Source of the DNA: CAVYVZ01 sp963772065
GTDB taxonomy: Bacteria; Acidobacteriota; Vicinamibacteria; Vicinamibacterales; UBA2999
Reading direction: 5' to 3'
Assembly: GCA_963772065.1 (NCBI GenBank)
Contig: CAVYVZ010000002.1
Span: 62,001 to 126,000, forward strand
Length of the DNA stretch: 64,000 nt
In this document: piece by piece, positions 55,853-64,000 of the stretch
Numbering within the stretch: position 1 is the stretch's first letter
Layout of the letters: the number at the start of each line of letters is the position of its first letter
Translations under genes and position numbers: made by a program
Notes under the pieces: generated by a model
The model's input: the letters and a program-made list of their open reading frames with translations, nothing else
Database searches by the model: none
Told to the model about the DNA's origin: nothing

Positions 55853-57802
55853 AGCGAACGCGATGATGGTGGAGCCTGCTGCCACCGCGATGTGCTGCCG
55901 GCCGTCGAACGCATAGGTCATCGGCGAGGCTTTCCACGTCTGGTTCGTCTGGAACGACCAGAGCGGCTTGCCCGACTCGGCATCGACGGCCATCAGCGCG
56001 CCGCCATCTTCGCCCGTGATCACCAGGCCGCTGGCGGTCGTGAGCGTGCCGCCCCACGAATCGCCGGGGCCGGGCTGCGGCAGTTCCCAGGCAATCGCGC
56101 CGTCCTGGACGTTGATCGCGCGCAGAATCCGCTGCGGCTTCGGATCGGGCGCGCCGCGGTGCGAGCCGCCAAGGTAGCTCTTTCCGCTTTCCCACGGACC
56201 CTGCGGCCGCTTCGTGTAGATGCCGCACTTCTCGTACGTCTGGACGTAGTAGAGGCCGGTTGCCGGGTTGTACGACGGCGAGAACCAGTTCGTGGCGCCG
56301 TCCTGCGACGGGCACACCTTCGTGCCGGCTTCGGACGGCTCCTGATTGGGGAGTTTGATGGGGCGTCCGTCTGGCCCGATCCCGCTCGCCCACGTCAGGT
56401 TCTTCACGAAGGGCTTCGCGAGCAGCAGCGTGCCGTTCTCGCGATCGAAGACATAGAAGAACCCGTTGCGGCTCGCGTGCAGCAGCAGCTTGCGCGGCCG
56501 GGCCTGCCAGTTCGCGTCGACGAGCACCGACGTCTGCGTCGCATCCCAGTCCCAGAGGTCGTGCGGGATGAACTGGTAGTACCACCTCAGTTTCCCGGTC
56601 TTTCGATCGAGCGCGAGGATCGAGGTCGCATAGAGGTTGTCGCCCTTGCGATCGTCGCCGCTGTACTCCTTCGCGGGGTTCCCCGTCGGCCAGTACACAG
56701 TGTCGAGTTCGGGGTCATAGCTGCCCGTGAACCACGTCGGCGCGCCGCCGTGATCGATGTCCACGCCCTGCCACGTTTCCGATCCCGGCTCACCTCGCTT
56801 CGGCACCGTCCAGAAGCGCCACACTTCCTTGCCCGTCTCCTGATCGAGCGCGGCCACGAATCCGTTGGCGCCATGCTCGCCGCCGGAAACGCCCGATATC
56901 ACGAGGTTGCCGGCGGGCAGCGGCGCCGACGAGGCTGAGTAGTTCTGGCGGAAATCGGCGAGGGGCGAATCCCATAGAAGCTCGCCCGTGAAGCGATTCA
57001 GCGCGATGAGGTGCGCGTGGTCCGTCATCATGAAGACGCGATCGCCCACCACGCCGACGCCACGGTTGGCGTGTCCCTGCGTCACACCCTTCGTGGGAGG
57101 CCGCTTGTAGTGCCAGATGCGACGGCCGCTTCCGGCATCGAGCGCGAAGCACTGATTGCGCGCCGTGACGTACATGATCCCGTCGACGACCACCGGCGTG
57201 ACCTGCAGCGATCCGGCGTCGGGAATGGAGAACATCCAGCTGGGCGCGAGCCGCGCGACGTTCTCTTTGTTGATGTGCGCGAGCGTCGTATACCGGTTCC
57301 CGCGCGGGTCTCCGTTGTACGTCGGCCAGTTCGCGTCACTCGTGACCGGTCGAACGCGGTCGCCCGCCCGGCGCAACAGCGCGATACGCCCGTCCTGCGT
57401 GCGAAGCTGGAGGTCGTGAAAGCCTTCTCCCGCCACCTCGCCTTCCAGCGTGCGGCCGTCCGTGGTCTGCACGGTGAGGCGAACGGGTGGCGGCGCCTCG
57501 CGCTCGATGGTGCGCAGGAACTTCACCAGCGCGGCCATCTGCGTCTCACCGACGGCATTCGGCGGCATCCCCTTCGTGGGAAGGCCTTCGCGAATGAGCT
57601 TCACGAGCTCACCCGCGCCAAGCTTCGACAGACGGGACTCGATCGGAGGTCCCATCTCGCCCCCGCCGCCGTCGGCTCCGTGGCACGAGGCGCAGCGGCG
57701 TTCGAAGGTCGTGCGTCCTGGCTCGCTGCCCTGCGCGACGAGTTCAGCGTTCCAGCAGAGCACCGCACCGGCGCAGAGAAGAATCCCAATTCGAATCGGC
57801 AT
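55835..57802 (-). CDS. PQQ-dependent dehydrogenase with N-terminal cytochrome c domain
   Basis: A 655-residue periplasmic quinoprotein. A signal peptide is followed by a class I cytochrome c unit with C37-A-S-C40-H41 and a Met-ligand region near GLPTKGMPPNAVG. Then comes an eight-bladed propeller with blade motifs such as YVTARNQCFALDAGSGRRIW, ALNRFTGELLWDSPLADFRQ, FVAALDQETGKEVWRFW and VYWPTGNPAKEYSGDDRKGD, and the end GGALMAVDAESGKPLWSFQT. It would oxidise an alcohol or aldose and pass electrons to the heme domain. Family members usually have the cytochrome at the C-terminus, so N-terminal placement is notable. It starts only 23 bases from the divergent malate-synthase-like gene. Confidence 0.85.
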   Translation of the reverse strand: MPIRIGILLCAGAVLCWNAELVAQGSEPGRTTFERRCASCHGADGGGGEMGPPIESRLSKLGAGELVKLIREGLPTKGMPPNAVGETQMAALVKFLRTIEREAPPPVRLTVQTTDGRTLEGEVAGEGFHDLQLRTQDGRIALLRRAGDRVRPVTSDANWPTYNGDPRGNRYTTLAHINKENVARLAPSWMFSIPDAGSLQVTPVVVDGIMYVTARNQCFALDAGSGRRIWHYKRPPTKGVTQGHANRGVGVVGDRVFMMTDHAHLIALNRFTGELLWDSPLADFRQNYSASSAPLPAGNLVISGVSGGEHGANGFVAALDQETGKEVWRFWTVPKRGEPGSETWQGVDIDHGGAPTWFTGSYDPELDTVYWPTGNPAKEYSGDDRKGDNLYATSILALDRKTGKLRWYYQFIPHDLWDWDATQTSVLVDANWQARPRKLLLHASRNGFFYVFDRENGTLLLAKPFVKNLTWASGIGPDGRPIKLPNQEPSEAGTKVCPSQDGATNWFSPSYNPATGLYYVQTYEKCGIYTKRPQGPWESGKSYLGGSHRGAPDPKPQRILRAINVQDGAIAWELPQPGPGDSWGGTLTTASGLVITGEDGGALMAVDAESGKPLWSFQTNQTWKASPMTYAFDGRQHIAVAAGSTIIAFALPMSQ

Positions 57803-57825
57803 GTGTGCGATCAAGAATACGCGAC

Positions 57826-59703
57826 ATGCTGGAAATCCGTCCCGCCGTTCGATCGGCCTACTCTGACATCCTGACGCCAGAGGTTCTCGACGCCCTTCAC
57901 GCACTGGCCCCGCTGGACGACGACCGCAAGGCCGCCATGTCGGCCCGCATCGCACGCCGGGCGGCGCGAGCGACGCGCCGCGAACGGATCGCCTTCCTCG
58001 ACGCCGCGGGCGAGATCCCGCGGACCGGCATCCGCGTGGCGGACGCCCGCGCGGGTCGTTTCGTCGGAAGCGACATCCCGCAGGACTTGCAGCGGCAGTG
58101 GATTCAGGGGACCGGTCCGGCCGCCAAGCCCGGCGTGTCCACCGAAAAGAGCATTCGCAACGCGGCGTATGCCCTGCTCTCGGGTGCCGACGGCTGGATG
58201 TTCGACGGTGAAGACGCGCTCGGTCAGCTCGCGACGATGTCGCTCGACAATCAGCGCAACCTGAAGCTGGCGATCCATGACGATCCACTGTTCATGACGG
58301 TCGCCGACCAGGTCGCGCGCGAGATGAACGACTGGGCGAACGGGTTCTTTGGCCGCCCGATCATCGAGGATTGGCGCCGGCAGCTCGCCTTCACGACGAA
58401 GATCTTCCGCGCACGGGGCCTCCATCTCGACGATCGCCACGTGCGGCGCCGCGACGGGTCCGGGTTCTCCGCCTCGCTCGTCGACATGACGGTCTACGTC
58501 GTGAACAACCACCGGCGGCTGCGCGACTCGGGCGCATCCATCGTGCTGTACCTGCCCAAGATCCAGACAGCGGAGGAAGCCGCTCTCTGGGGCGACATGC
58601 TTTCGGGGGTGGAACGCCACCTCGATCTTCCGGTTGGGCAGATCAAGGTCTACGTGCTCGTCGAGCAGCTCGAGGCCTGCTTCCAGCTGATGGAGATTCG
58701 GGCGGCGCTGGGCAGGCACTTCGTCGGCTTCAACACCGGACGATGGGACTACATCAACAGCGTGGCGGATGCACTCGCCTGGGACCCGCAATTCGTCAAC
58801 CCGAACATCGACGCCATCACGATGACCTACGGCTACATGCAGACGTACGAAGACCGCGTGCGCCGCGCGGTCAACACGCCAACCCAGGACGGTCAGCGCG
58901 CGCTGTGGCAGGGTGGCATGGAGCCCAACATTCCCGTCGGGTCACCCGCGGGCGTCACGCGCGCGATGGAAAGAGCGGTCGCCGGCGCGGAGCGCGAGCA
59001 GCGTGAAGGCGCGAGCGGTAAATGGGTGGCTCACTGGAAGATGGTCCACATCGTTCGTCCGGTATGGGAACGCGTCGGGAACGATAACCAGCTCGGACGA
59101 ACGTTCCCACCGTTGACATACACACCGGACGACGCGCGTGAATTGATGTGGCTCCAGCCCGCACCCCGCACAGTTCGCGGCGCGCGCGATCTGATTAGCG
59201 TGGGACTGCAGTACGGAAACGCCTTCGGCCAGGGCATGCAGGCAGCCGCGCTCAAGCCCGCCGATTTCTTCGGCGACGACGACGTCCTGTACTTGATGGA
59301 AGACATGGCGACCGGCGAGATCCGATTGAGCATTCTGTGGGAGTGGCTTCACAAGCAGGCCCGCCTTACCGATGACGATGCGGCGACCGGCGTGAAAGCA
59401 GGGGATGTCTTCAGCGGAGCGCTCTTCGCTCGCCTGCTTTCCGAGGAGTACGCCAAGCTGCGGTCGGCGGGCAATCGCGACGTCCACGACAATTCCAAGG
59501 ACACGACGCTGCCGATCGCGCGCGAGATCGTCGAGACCTACGTCGCCGACGCCGTGAAGCTCCCGTGGTACATCGATCTGCTCAACATCAACCTGGGCGT
59601 GCGCGGTCTGCCGGAAGCGAAGCGCCGGATTCAGCTGCTGCGGCAGGCGTTCGCCGCCGACGGCACCCGCATCACCAGCAATCTCGATTTCGACGCCGCC
59701 TGA
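57826..59703 (+). CDS. Malate synthase A-like protein
   Basis: A 625-residue cytosolic TIM-barrel protein related to malate synthase A. It shows VDMTVYVVNNHRRLRDSGAS, LPKIQTAEEAALWGDMLSGV, VYVLVEQLEACFQLMEIRA, FVGFNTGRWDYINSVADALA and GGMEPNIPVGSPAGVTRAME. Classical enzymes have GLNCGRWDY and WVAHPGL; here the second reads WVAHWKM, so the Pro-Gly around the active-site Asp region is altered. It may be a divergent malate synthase, or a related C-C lyase or synthase for another keto acid. The start is ATG 57826 or GTG 57805; neither has a clear ribosome site. It lies 11 bases before a mannonate dehydratase gene. Confidence 0.75.
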   Translation: MLEIRPAVRSAYSDILTPEVLDALHALAPLDDDRKAAMSARIARRAARATRRERIAFLDAAGEIPRTGIRVADARAGRFVGSDIPQDLQRQWIQGTGPAAKPGVSTEKSIRNAAYALLSGADGWMFDGEDALGQLATMSLDNQRNLKLAIHDDPLFMTVADQVAREMNDWANGFFGRPIIEDWRRQLAFTTKIFRARGLHLDDRHVRRRDGSGFSASLVDMTVYVVNNHRRLRDSGASIVLYLPKIQTAEEAALWGDMLSGVERHLDLPVGQIKVYVLVEQLEACFQLMEIRAALGRHFVGFNTGRWDYINSVADALAWDPQFVNPNIDAITMTYGYMQTYEDRVRRAVNTPTQDGQRALWQGGMEPNIPVGSPAGVTRAMERAVAGAEREQREGASGKWVAHWKMVHIVRPVWERVGNDNQLGRTFPPLTYTPDDARELMWLQPAPRTVRGARDLISVGLQYGNAFGQGMQAAALKPADFFGDDDVLYLMEDMATGEIRLSILWEWLHKQARLTDDDAATGVKAGDVFSGALFARLLSEEYAKLRSAGNRDVHDNSKDTTLPIAREIVETYVADAVKLPWYIDLLNINLGVRGLPEAKRRIQLLRQAFAADGTRITSNLDFDAA

Positions 59704-59714
59704 GAGGAGCCGAC

Positions 59715-60836
59715 ATGTCCACGAACATCGATCGCCGCAGCCTGCTGAAGGGGATGGGCGCAGCGGCTCTCGCGTCATCTGTCTCGGTTCGCGCGACCGG
59801 CGACCAGCCTACGCGGCGACCGCCGGCATCGTTCCGGATGCCGGCCGAAGGCAGGGACACGCCGAAGATCTGCCTCGGCGTTTCACCGACCCTCGACGAT
59901 GCGGGCATGCGGCGGCTCAAACAGATCGGCGTGGACTATGTCCTCATGGGCGGTCCGCCGATCCCCTGGGATGAAAACGAAATCCGGGCCCGCATGGAGC
60001 GCTTCAAAGCGGGCGGCTTGACGATTTTCAACATGATGGTGTCCGGCTTCGACGACGTGATCTGGGGAAGGTCGGGTGCGGACTCCAAGATCGACCAGGT
60101 GATCGCATCGATTCGCGCGGCGGGCAAGGTGGGTTTGCCGGTGGTCGAATACAACTTCTATGCGAACCGTTTGATGGAAGGCTACAAAGCCGAGGCCGGA
60201 CGGGCGGGCGCCGGCTACACGGCGTATGACTACGAGCTGTCGAAGAACCTGCCGCCTCGCGAGGGTGTTGGCACGCACACGCGCGCCGTGCAATTGAAGC
60301 GCGCCGAACATTTCCTCAAGGCGATCGTGCCCGAGGCGGAGAAGGCCAACGTTCGCCTGGCGCTGCATCCGAACGATCCTCCCGTCCCGCTCAGCCGCGG
60401 CTCCGAACAGATCATGGCGACCGTCGAGCACTGGAAGGAATATCTGAACCTCGTGAAGAGCCCTCACAACGGCATGACGTTCGACTGCGGCGTCACGCGC
60501 GAGATGGGTGAGGATCCGGTGGCCGTCTGCCGCTATCTCGGCGAGCGCGACTGCATCAACCACGTTCACTTCCGCAACGTCGTCGTTCGCACGCCGTCGG
60601 TGGACTACACGGAGGTCTTCCTGGATGACGGCCAGGTCGATCTGTTCGCGGTCATGAGGGAGCTCGTGCGCCAGAAGTATCCGCGCGCTGTCTACCCCGA
60701 GCATCCTCGCGGGCTCGATATCGATCGCGACTGCGGCTCGAAGCCGAATCAGTACCCCGGCGGCGGATCATTTGCCGGCGAGATCTACAACGTCGGCTAC
60801 ACGCGCGCCATGCTGCAGGCGGCGTTGACGGGTTGA
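59715..60836 (+). CDS. UxuA-type mannonate dehydratase family protein, Tat-exported
   Basis: A 373-residue protein. The leader TNIDRRSLLKGMGAAALASS is a twin-arginine signal. The barrel has VSPTLDDAGMRRLKQIGVDY, GLPVVEYNFYANRLMEGYKA, VRLALHPNDPPVPLSRGSEQ (His/Asn/Asp site), MTFDCGVTREMGEDPVAVCR with Cys, and NHVHFRNV, the metal-binding pattern of UxuA/mannonate dehydratases. The ATG at 59715 is preceded by GAGAGGAG. UxuA enzymes are cytosolic, so export is unusual. Another enzyme of ManD type, unrelated in fold, lies convergently at 61-62 kb. Together they suggest uronic-acid breakdown. Confidence 0.85.
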   Translation: MSTNIDRRSLLKGMGAAALASSVSVRATGDQPTRRPPASFRMPAEGRDTPKICLGVSPTLDDAGMRRLKQIGVDYVLMGGPPIPWDENEIRARMERFKAGGLTIFNMMVSGFDDVIWGRSGADSKIDQVIASIRAAGKVGLPVVEYNFYANRLMEGYKAEAGRAGAGYTAYDYELSKNLPPREGVGTHTRAVQLKRAEHFLKAIVPEAEKANVRLALHPNDPPVPLSRGSEQIMATVEHWKEYLNLVKSPHNGMTFDCGVTREMGEDPVAVCRYLGERDCINHVHFRNVVVRTPSVDYTEVFLDDGQVDLFAVMRELVRQKYPRAVYPEHPRGLDIDRDCGSKPNQYPGGGSFAGEIYNVGYTRAMLQAALTG

Positions 60837-60848
60837 GAAGAGCACTAA

Positions 60849-60938
60849 AACCACGAAAACACGAAAACCACGAAATCAAGACCATCCTGGATTGACGAGA
60901 TCCGATGGGCTTTTCGTGTATTTCGTGCTTTCGTGGTT
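60849..60938. repeat. Long near-perfect inverted repeat between convergent genes
   Basis: A 28-base left arm (60849-60876) made of CACGAAAA-type units is repeated in inverted form at 60911-60938, matching 24 of 28 positions, with a 34-base loop. It lies exactly between two convergent genes (stops at 60836 and 60949), so the RNA of either strand would form a long hairpin and end both transcripts. The units resemble the CCACGAAA repeats often scattered in environmental bacteria, so it may be a dispersed palindromic (REP- or MITE-like) element. Confidence 0.65.
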
Positions 60939-60948
60939 CATCCGCGCC

Positions 60949-62326
60949 CTAGGGCCTGATGACGGTTCCGTCCTTCCGCCGCGTCGTGCCCCACGAGTAA
61001 TCGAAGTTGGGCGGTCCGGGCGGGATTGGGAATTTCGCGGCGAGCTTCTCGTCCACGTCAACGCCGTGGCCCGGCGCGTCGCTCGCGATCATGTAGCCAT
61101 CCTTCTGGACGGGCGCGCCGCGGAACACCTCGCGCGTTTCGGCCGGGAAGTTTCCGCCCTCATGGATGCCGAAGTTGTAGGTCGAGAGCTCGAGCGCGAG
61201 CTGGGCGGCATGCGCCACAGGCGATGCGTCTCCCGGACCGTGCCATGCGGTGCGCACGCCAAAGAACTCCGAGAGCGCCGCCACCTTCCGCGCCGGCGAG
61301 AGGCCGCCGATCTGCGAGATGTGAATCCGGATGAAATCGATCAACCGGTTCGAGATGAGCGGCAGGTATTCCTGGACCGTGTTGAACAGCTCGCCCATCG
61401 CAATCGGAATGCTCGTGTGCTGGCGGAGCTGCCGGAACCACTCGTTGTCCTCGGGCGGGAACGGATCTTCGAGGAAGAACAGGCGATAGGGCTCGAGGGC
61501 CTTGCACAGGTTGATCGCTTCGTTCAGCTGCACGCGCTCGTGCACGTCGTGCAGGAGCTCCACCTCGTCGCCCACCTTGCTCCGAATGTGCTCGAACAGC
61601 TTCGGCAACATGCGCACATAGGGCGCTGATTCCCAGATCGCGCGCGGATTGGTCGGGCCGATGGCTTCCGTCGCCTGTCCCGCCGCCGATGCCGGCGAGC
61701 CGCTTCGAGTGCCGTACGTCGCGAGCCCCGGGACGCCGCCTTGAATCCGCACGTAGCGGAACCCGAGCGGAGATCCCCTTGCGGGCGTTGTCCTCGACTT
61801 CCTGGAAATCGCGCCCGCTCGCGTGGTAGTAGCAGTCGGCGCCGTGGCGCACCTTCCCGCCGAGCAGCTGGTAGAGCGGCAGGTTGGCGCGCTTGCCGAG
61901 AATGTCCCAGAGCGCCATGTCGACGCCGCTGATGGCATTGAAGAGCACCGGCCCGTTGCGCCAGTACCAGCTCACGTACGAGGACTGGTAAATGTCCTCG
62001 ATCTCGTCGACGCGGCGTCCGATGAGAAACGGGCGCAGGTACTCGTCGATCGCCGTCTTGACGACGAGCGCGCGCTGGGTGAACGTCGCACAGCCCCAGC
62101 CGTAGAGGCCCGGCTCACTCGTCGATACCTTGACCAGGACGAGCCGGATTCCGTTCGGCGCGGTGAGAATCGTCTGGACGTCCGTAATCTTCGGCGTCGG
62201 CAGACCGCGCAACGAAACCGGTTTCTCCTGAGCAAAGACCTCGGTGAGAGGCGATCCCGGGTTCATCAGCCCGGCGCCCATCAGTGTGCCGCTGCTGAGT
62301 TTGCGCAACACGTCACGACGCTTCAT
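60949..62326 (-). CDS. Enolase-superfamily mannonate dehydratase (ManD/RspA-like), one frameshift
   Basis: A protein of about 458 residues. A signal sequence (MKRRDVLRKLSSGTLMGAGL, Tat-like KRRD) precedes APNGIRLVLVKVSTSEPGLY, GVDMALWDILGKRANLPLYQ, the ManD marker YYHASGRD, then, after one extra G in the GGGG run near 61,775, GSPLGFRYVRIQGGVPG, LLHDVHERV (Asp), FLEDPFPPED (Glu), MGELFN (Glu), and AWHGPGDASP. All metal ligands are present. The ATG at 62326 has AGGAGAG upstream. It is divergent from a TonB receptor and convergent with a UxuA-type gene. The substrate is probably mannonate or a related aldonate. Confidence 0.85.
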
Positions 62327-62437
62327 CACTGGCTCTCCTGATGAGAATGAGAAGCGCGGAGTCTATCAGAACGACTGTGTCGTGTATTGACTTCGCCAAG
62401 CGCCGATGGCAGGCTCGCGCCGCTCAGGAGGCGAGCC

Positions 62438-64000
62438 ATGACGCAGCATCGCAACTTCGTGCTGACATCGATCGCGGCACTCACTCTGTGCGTCGCCGCA
62501 CCTTCGGCGGCTCAAGTCACGACAGGCACGATCGTCGGCACGGTGCGCGATGCAGACGGCATCGTTCCTGGCGCCACGGTGACGATTCGTGAAGTCAACA
62601 AAGCCACCTCCAACACGTACCAGACCGATGAAACGGGGAGCTACACTGCTCCCTTCCTGGTGCCCGGGACGTACGCGGTCGAGGTGAGCGTCGCGGGCTT
62701 CAACAAGTGGGTCCGCGACGGCGTCGTCCTGCAGGTGAACCAGCGCGCCCGCGTCGACGCGACCCTGGAGGTGGGCGCCCTTACGGAAGTCACAACCGTC
62801 GTCGCGTCGGCGCCACTGCTGCGGACGGATTCGTCCGAGGTCGGCACCGTCATCGAGGAGCGCGCCATCAAGGAGCTGCCGCTCAACGGCCGCAACTTCG
62901 CGACCCTCGTCTACCTGACGCCCGGCATCACTCCCGGGCAGGCGGGCGAGAACCTCTCCGGAGCGAGCACGTTCAACCCGCGCGGCGCTTCGAACTTCAA
63001 CGCCCTCGGGCACCAGGCGAATGCCAACGCGTGGCTCATCGACGGCATCGACAACAACGAGTACACCTTCAACACCGTCATCATCGCGCCGTCGGTGGAG
63101 CAGGTGCGCGAGTTCAAGGTGCTCTCAGGAGTGTTCTCCGCCGAGTTCGGCCGAGGCGCCGGCGTCGTCTCGGTTGCGACCAAGTCGGGAAGCAACACGC
63201 TTCACGGTACGGCGTTCGAGTACGTGCGGAACGACGCTTTCGACGCGCGAAACTTCTTCGTCCGAAAGGTGCCGCAGCCCGACGGGTCGCTGCTCGTGGA
63301 TCCCAAACCGCCGCTCGATCGGCATCAGTTTGGCGGGGCGGCGGGTGGGGCGCTCGTGGTCCCCGGTGTCTACGACGGACACAACCGGACGTTCTTCTTC
63401 GCCGACTATGCCGGCCTCCGCGAGACGCGCGGCCAGGTGTTCGTCAACACCGTGCCCACCGCGTTGACGCGCGCAGGCGACTTCAGCGACTTCCGCGACG
63501 CCAGCGGCAACCTGATCGTCATCTACGACCCGCTGACGACGAGGCTGAATCCGAGCTTCGATGCCAGCCGCCCCGTCAGCGCGACGAACCCGCAGTTCCT
63601 GCGCGATCCATTTGCCGGCAACGTCATTCCGGCGAACCGCATCGACGCGGTGGGCCGCAACGTCGCCGGCATCTACCCCCTGCCCAACGCCCCCGGCAAC
63701 TTCAACAACTACACGTCGACCGTGAACCGCGTGGTCAGCGACCATGTGTTCTCGGGGCGCGTCGATCACCGGGTGTCGGACAAGGACTCGTTCTTCGCGC
63801 GGTTCAACTGGGGCAAGTTCAAGCTGGATGCACCGCAAGGACAGGCCGCATGCTGCCTGCCGACGCCCGCGGAGGCGGCGTCGCGCTTCCAGCTCGGTCC
63901 GTTCGTCGCGGGCATTCAGAACACGCGTCTCACCACGCACGGCGCGGCGTTCAACTACTCCCGCGCGATGAGCTCGTCGTTCGTGAACGAGCTGCGGGTC
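62438..64000 (+). CDS. TonB-dependent receptor (Oar-like), 3' end outside window
   Basis: The first 521 residues of an outer-membrane receptor, with no frameshift in the visible part. It has a signal peptide (VLTSIAALTLCVAAPSAAQ), a carboxypeptidase-regulatory-like domain (TGTIVGTVRDADGIVPGATV, GSYTAPFLVPGTYAVEVSVA), the plug motif ELPLNGRNFATLVYLTPGI, DGIDNNEYTFNTVI, VSVATKSGSNTLHGTAFEYV and barrel segments (RTFFFADYAGLRETRGQVFV, PNAPGNFNNYTSTVNRVVSD). CAGGAGG lies 6-12 bases before the ATG. It shares a short promoter region with the divergent ManD-like gene, so it may import aldonates or uronate oligomers. Confidence 0.9.
   Translation, partial: MTQHRNFVLTSIAALTLCVAAPSAAQVTTGTIVGTVRDADGIVPGATVTIREVNKATSNTYQTDETGSYTAPFLVPGTYAVEVSVAGFNKWVRDGVVLQVNQRARVDATLEVGALTEVTTVVASAPLLRTDSSEVGTVIEERAIKELPLNGRNFATLVYLTPGITPGQAGENLSGASTFNPRGASNFNALGHQANANAWLIDGIDNNEYTFNTVIIAPSVEQVREFKVLSGVFSAEFGRGAGVVSVATKSGSNTLHGTAFEYVRNDAFDARNFFVRKVPQPDGSLLVDPKPPLDRHQFGGAAGGALVVPGVYDGHNRTFFFADYAGLRETRGQVFVNTVPTALTRAGDFSDFRDASGNLIVIYDPLTTRLNPSFDASRPVSATNPQFLRDPFAGNVIPANRIDAVGRNVAGIYPLPNAPGNFNNYTSTVNRVVSDHVFSGRVDHRVSDKDSFFARFNWGKFKLDAPQGQAACCLPTPAEAASRFQLGPFVAGIQNTRLTTHGAAFNYSRAMSSSFVNELRV

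Overview
The window is high-GC, gene-dense bacterial DNA with almost no intergenic space. Large Oar-type TonB-dependent receptors carrying an N-terminal carboxypeptidase-regulatory-like domain, CRTAC1/ASPIC-UnbV beta-propeller proteins, tetratricopeptide (TPR) lipo/periplasmic proteins, a sulfatase-TPR fusion, Tat-exported Gfo/Idh/MocA and enolase-superfamily enzymes, and a PQQ dehydrogenase with a cytochrome c domain together suggest a soil or sediment Acidobacteriota member, possibly class Vicinamibacteria. This is inferred from gene content only. No rRNA, tRNA, CRISPR array, insertion sequence or phage gene was seen, and there is no gene-free stretch above 300 bases.

Layout. 1-3.4 kb: an unrecognised protein and a secreted beta-helix protein with a C-terminal membrane anchor. 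3.4-9.1 kb: a sulfatase-TPR gene divergent from a TonB receptor, both broken by many frameshifts. 9.1-11.5 kb: a GNAT acetyltransferase and an AmpG-like permease. 11.5-18.1 kb: a compact four-gene minus-strand operon that is the most unusual locus here: a small beta-rich protein, an exported 430-residue protein, a 972-residue protein that joins a zinc amidase/PGRP domain, an alpha/beta-hydrolase domain and a caspase domain, and a cytosolic M4-like metallopeptidase. 18.3-23.5 kb: a MocR regulator divergent from an AhpD-like protein and an EamA transporter remnant, then DoxX, hydrolase, YCII and GNAT genes. 23.5-31.7 kb: two catabolic operons (epimerase, esterase, DapA-like, amidohydrolase; and two Gfo/Idh/MocA oxidoreductases with an arginase-fold protein). 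31.7-33.6 kb: small genes and a DUF899/ECF sigma factor scar. 33.7-40.6 kb: TonB receptor, enolase-superfamily enzyme, patatin, VOC and DinB proteins. 40.6-52 kb: a TonB receptor, four TPR genes and a CRTAC1 gene in one minus-strand operon, facing a Tat-exported CRTAC1 gene across a short region with two matching dyads. 52-64 kb: a sugar-acid catabolism cluster (three SDR/epimerases, two enolase-superfamily dehydratases, a UxuA-type mannonate dehydratase, a malate-synthase-like enzyme and a PQQ dehydrogenase) ending in another TonB receptor that runs off the window.

Working picture. Most of the window fits an oligotrophic polymer and sugar-acid scavenger: TonB receptors bring in ligands, periplasmic Tat/Sec enzymes process them and cytosolic dehydratases, aldolase-type enzymes and SDRs degrade them. 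The caspase operon does not fit this and looks like a protease-based response or killing module that may read or cut cell wall. Single-base frameshifts occur across the window and are dense at 3.4-9.1 kb. Most look like small indels in otherwise conserved reading frames, so sequence error is the simplest reading. A nonsense codon and two gene-fragment joins near 20.3 and 32.9 kb look more like true decay or misassembly.
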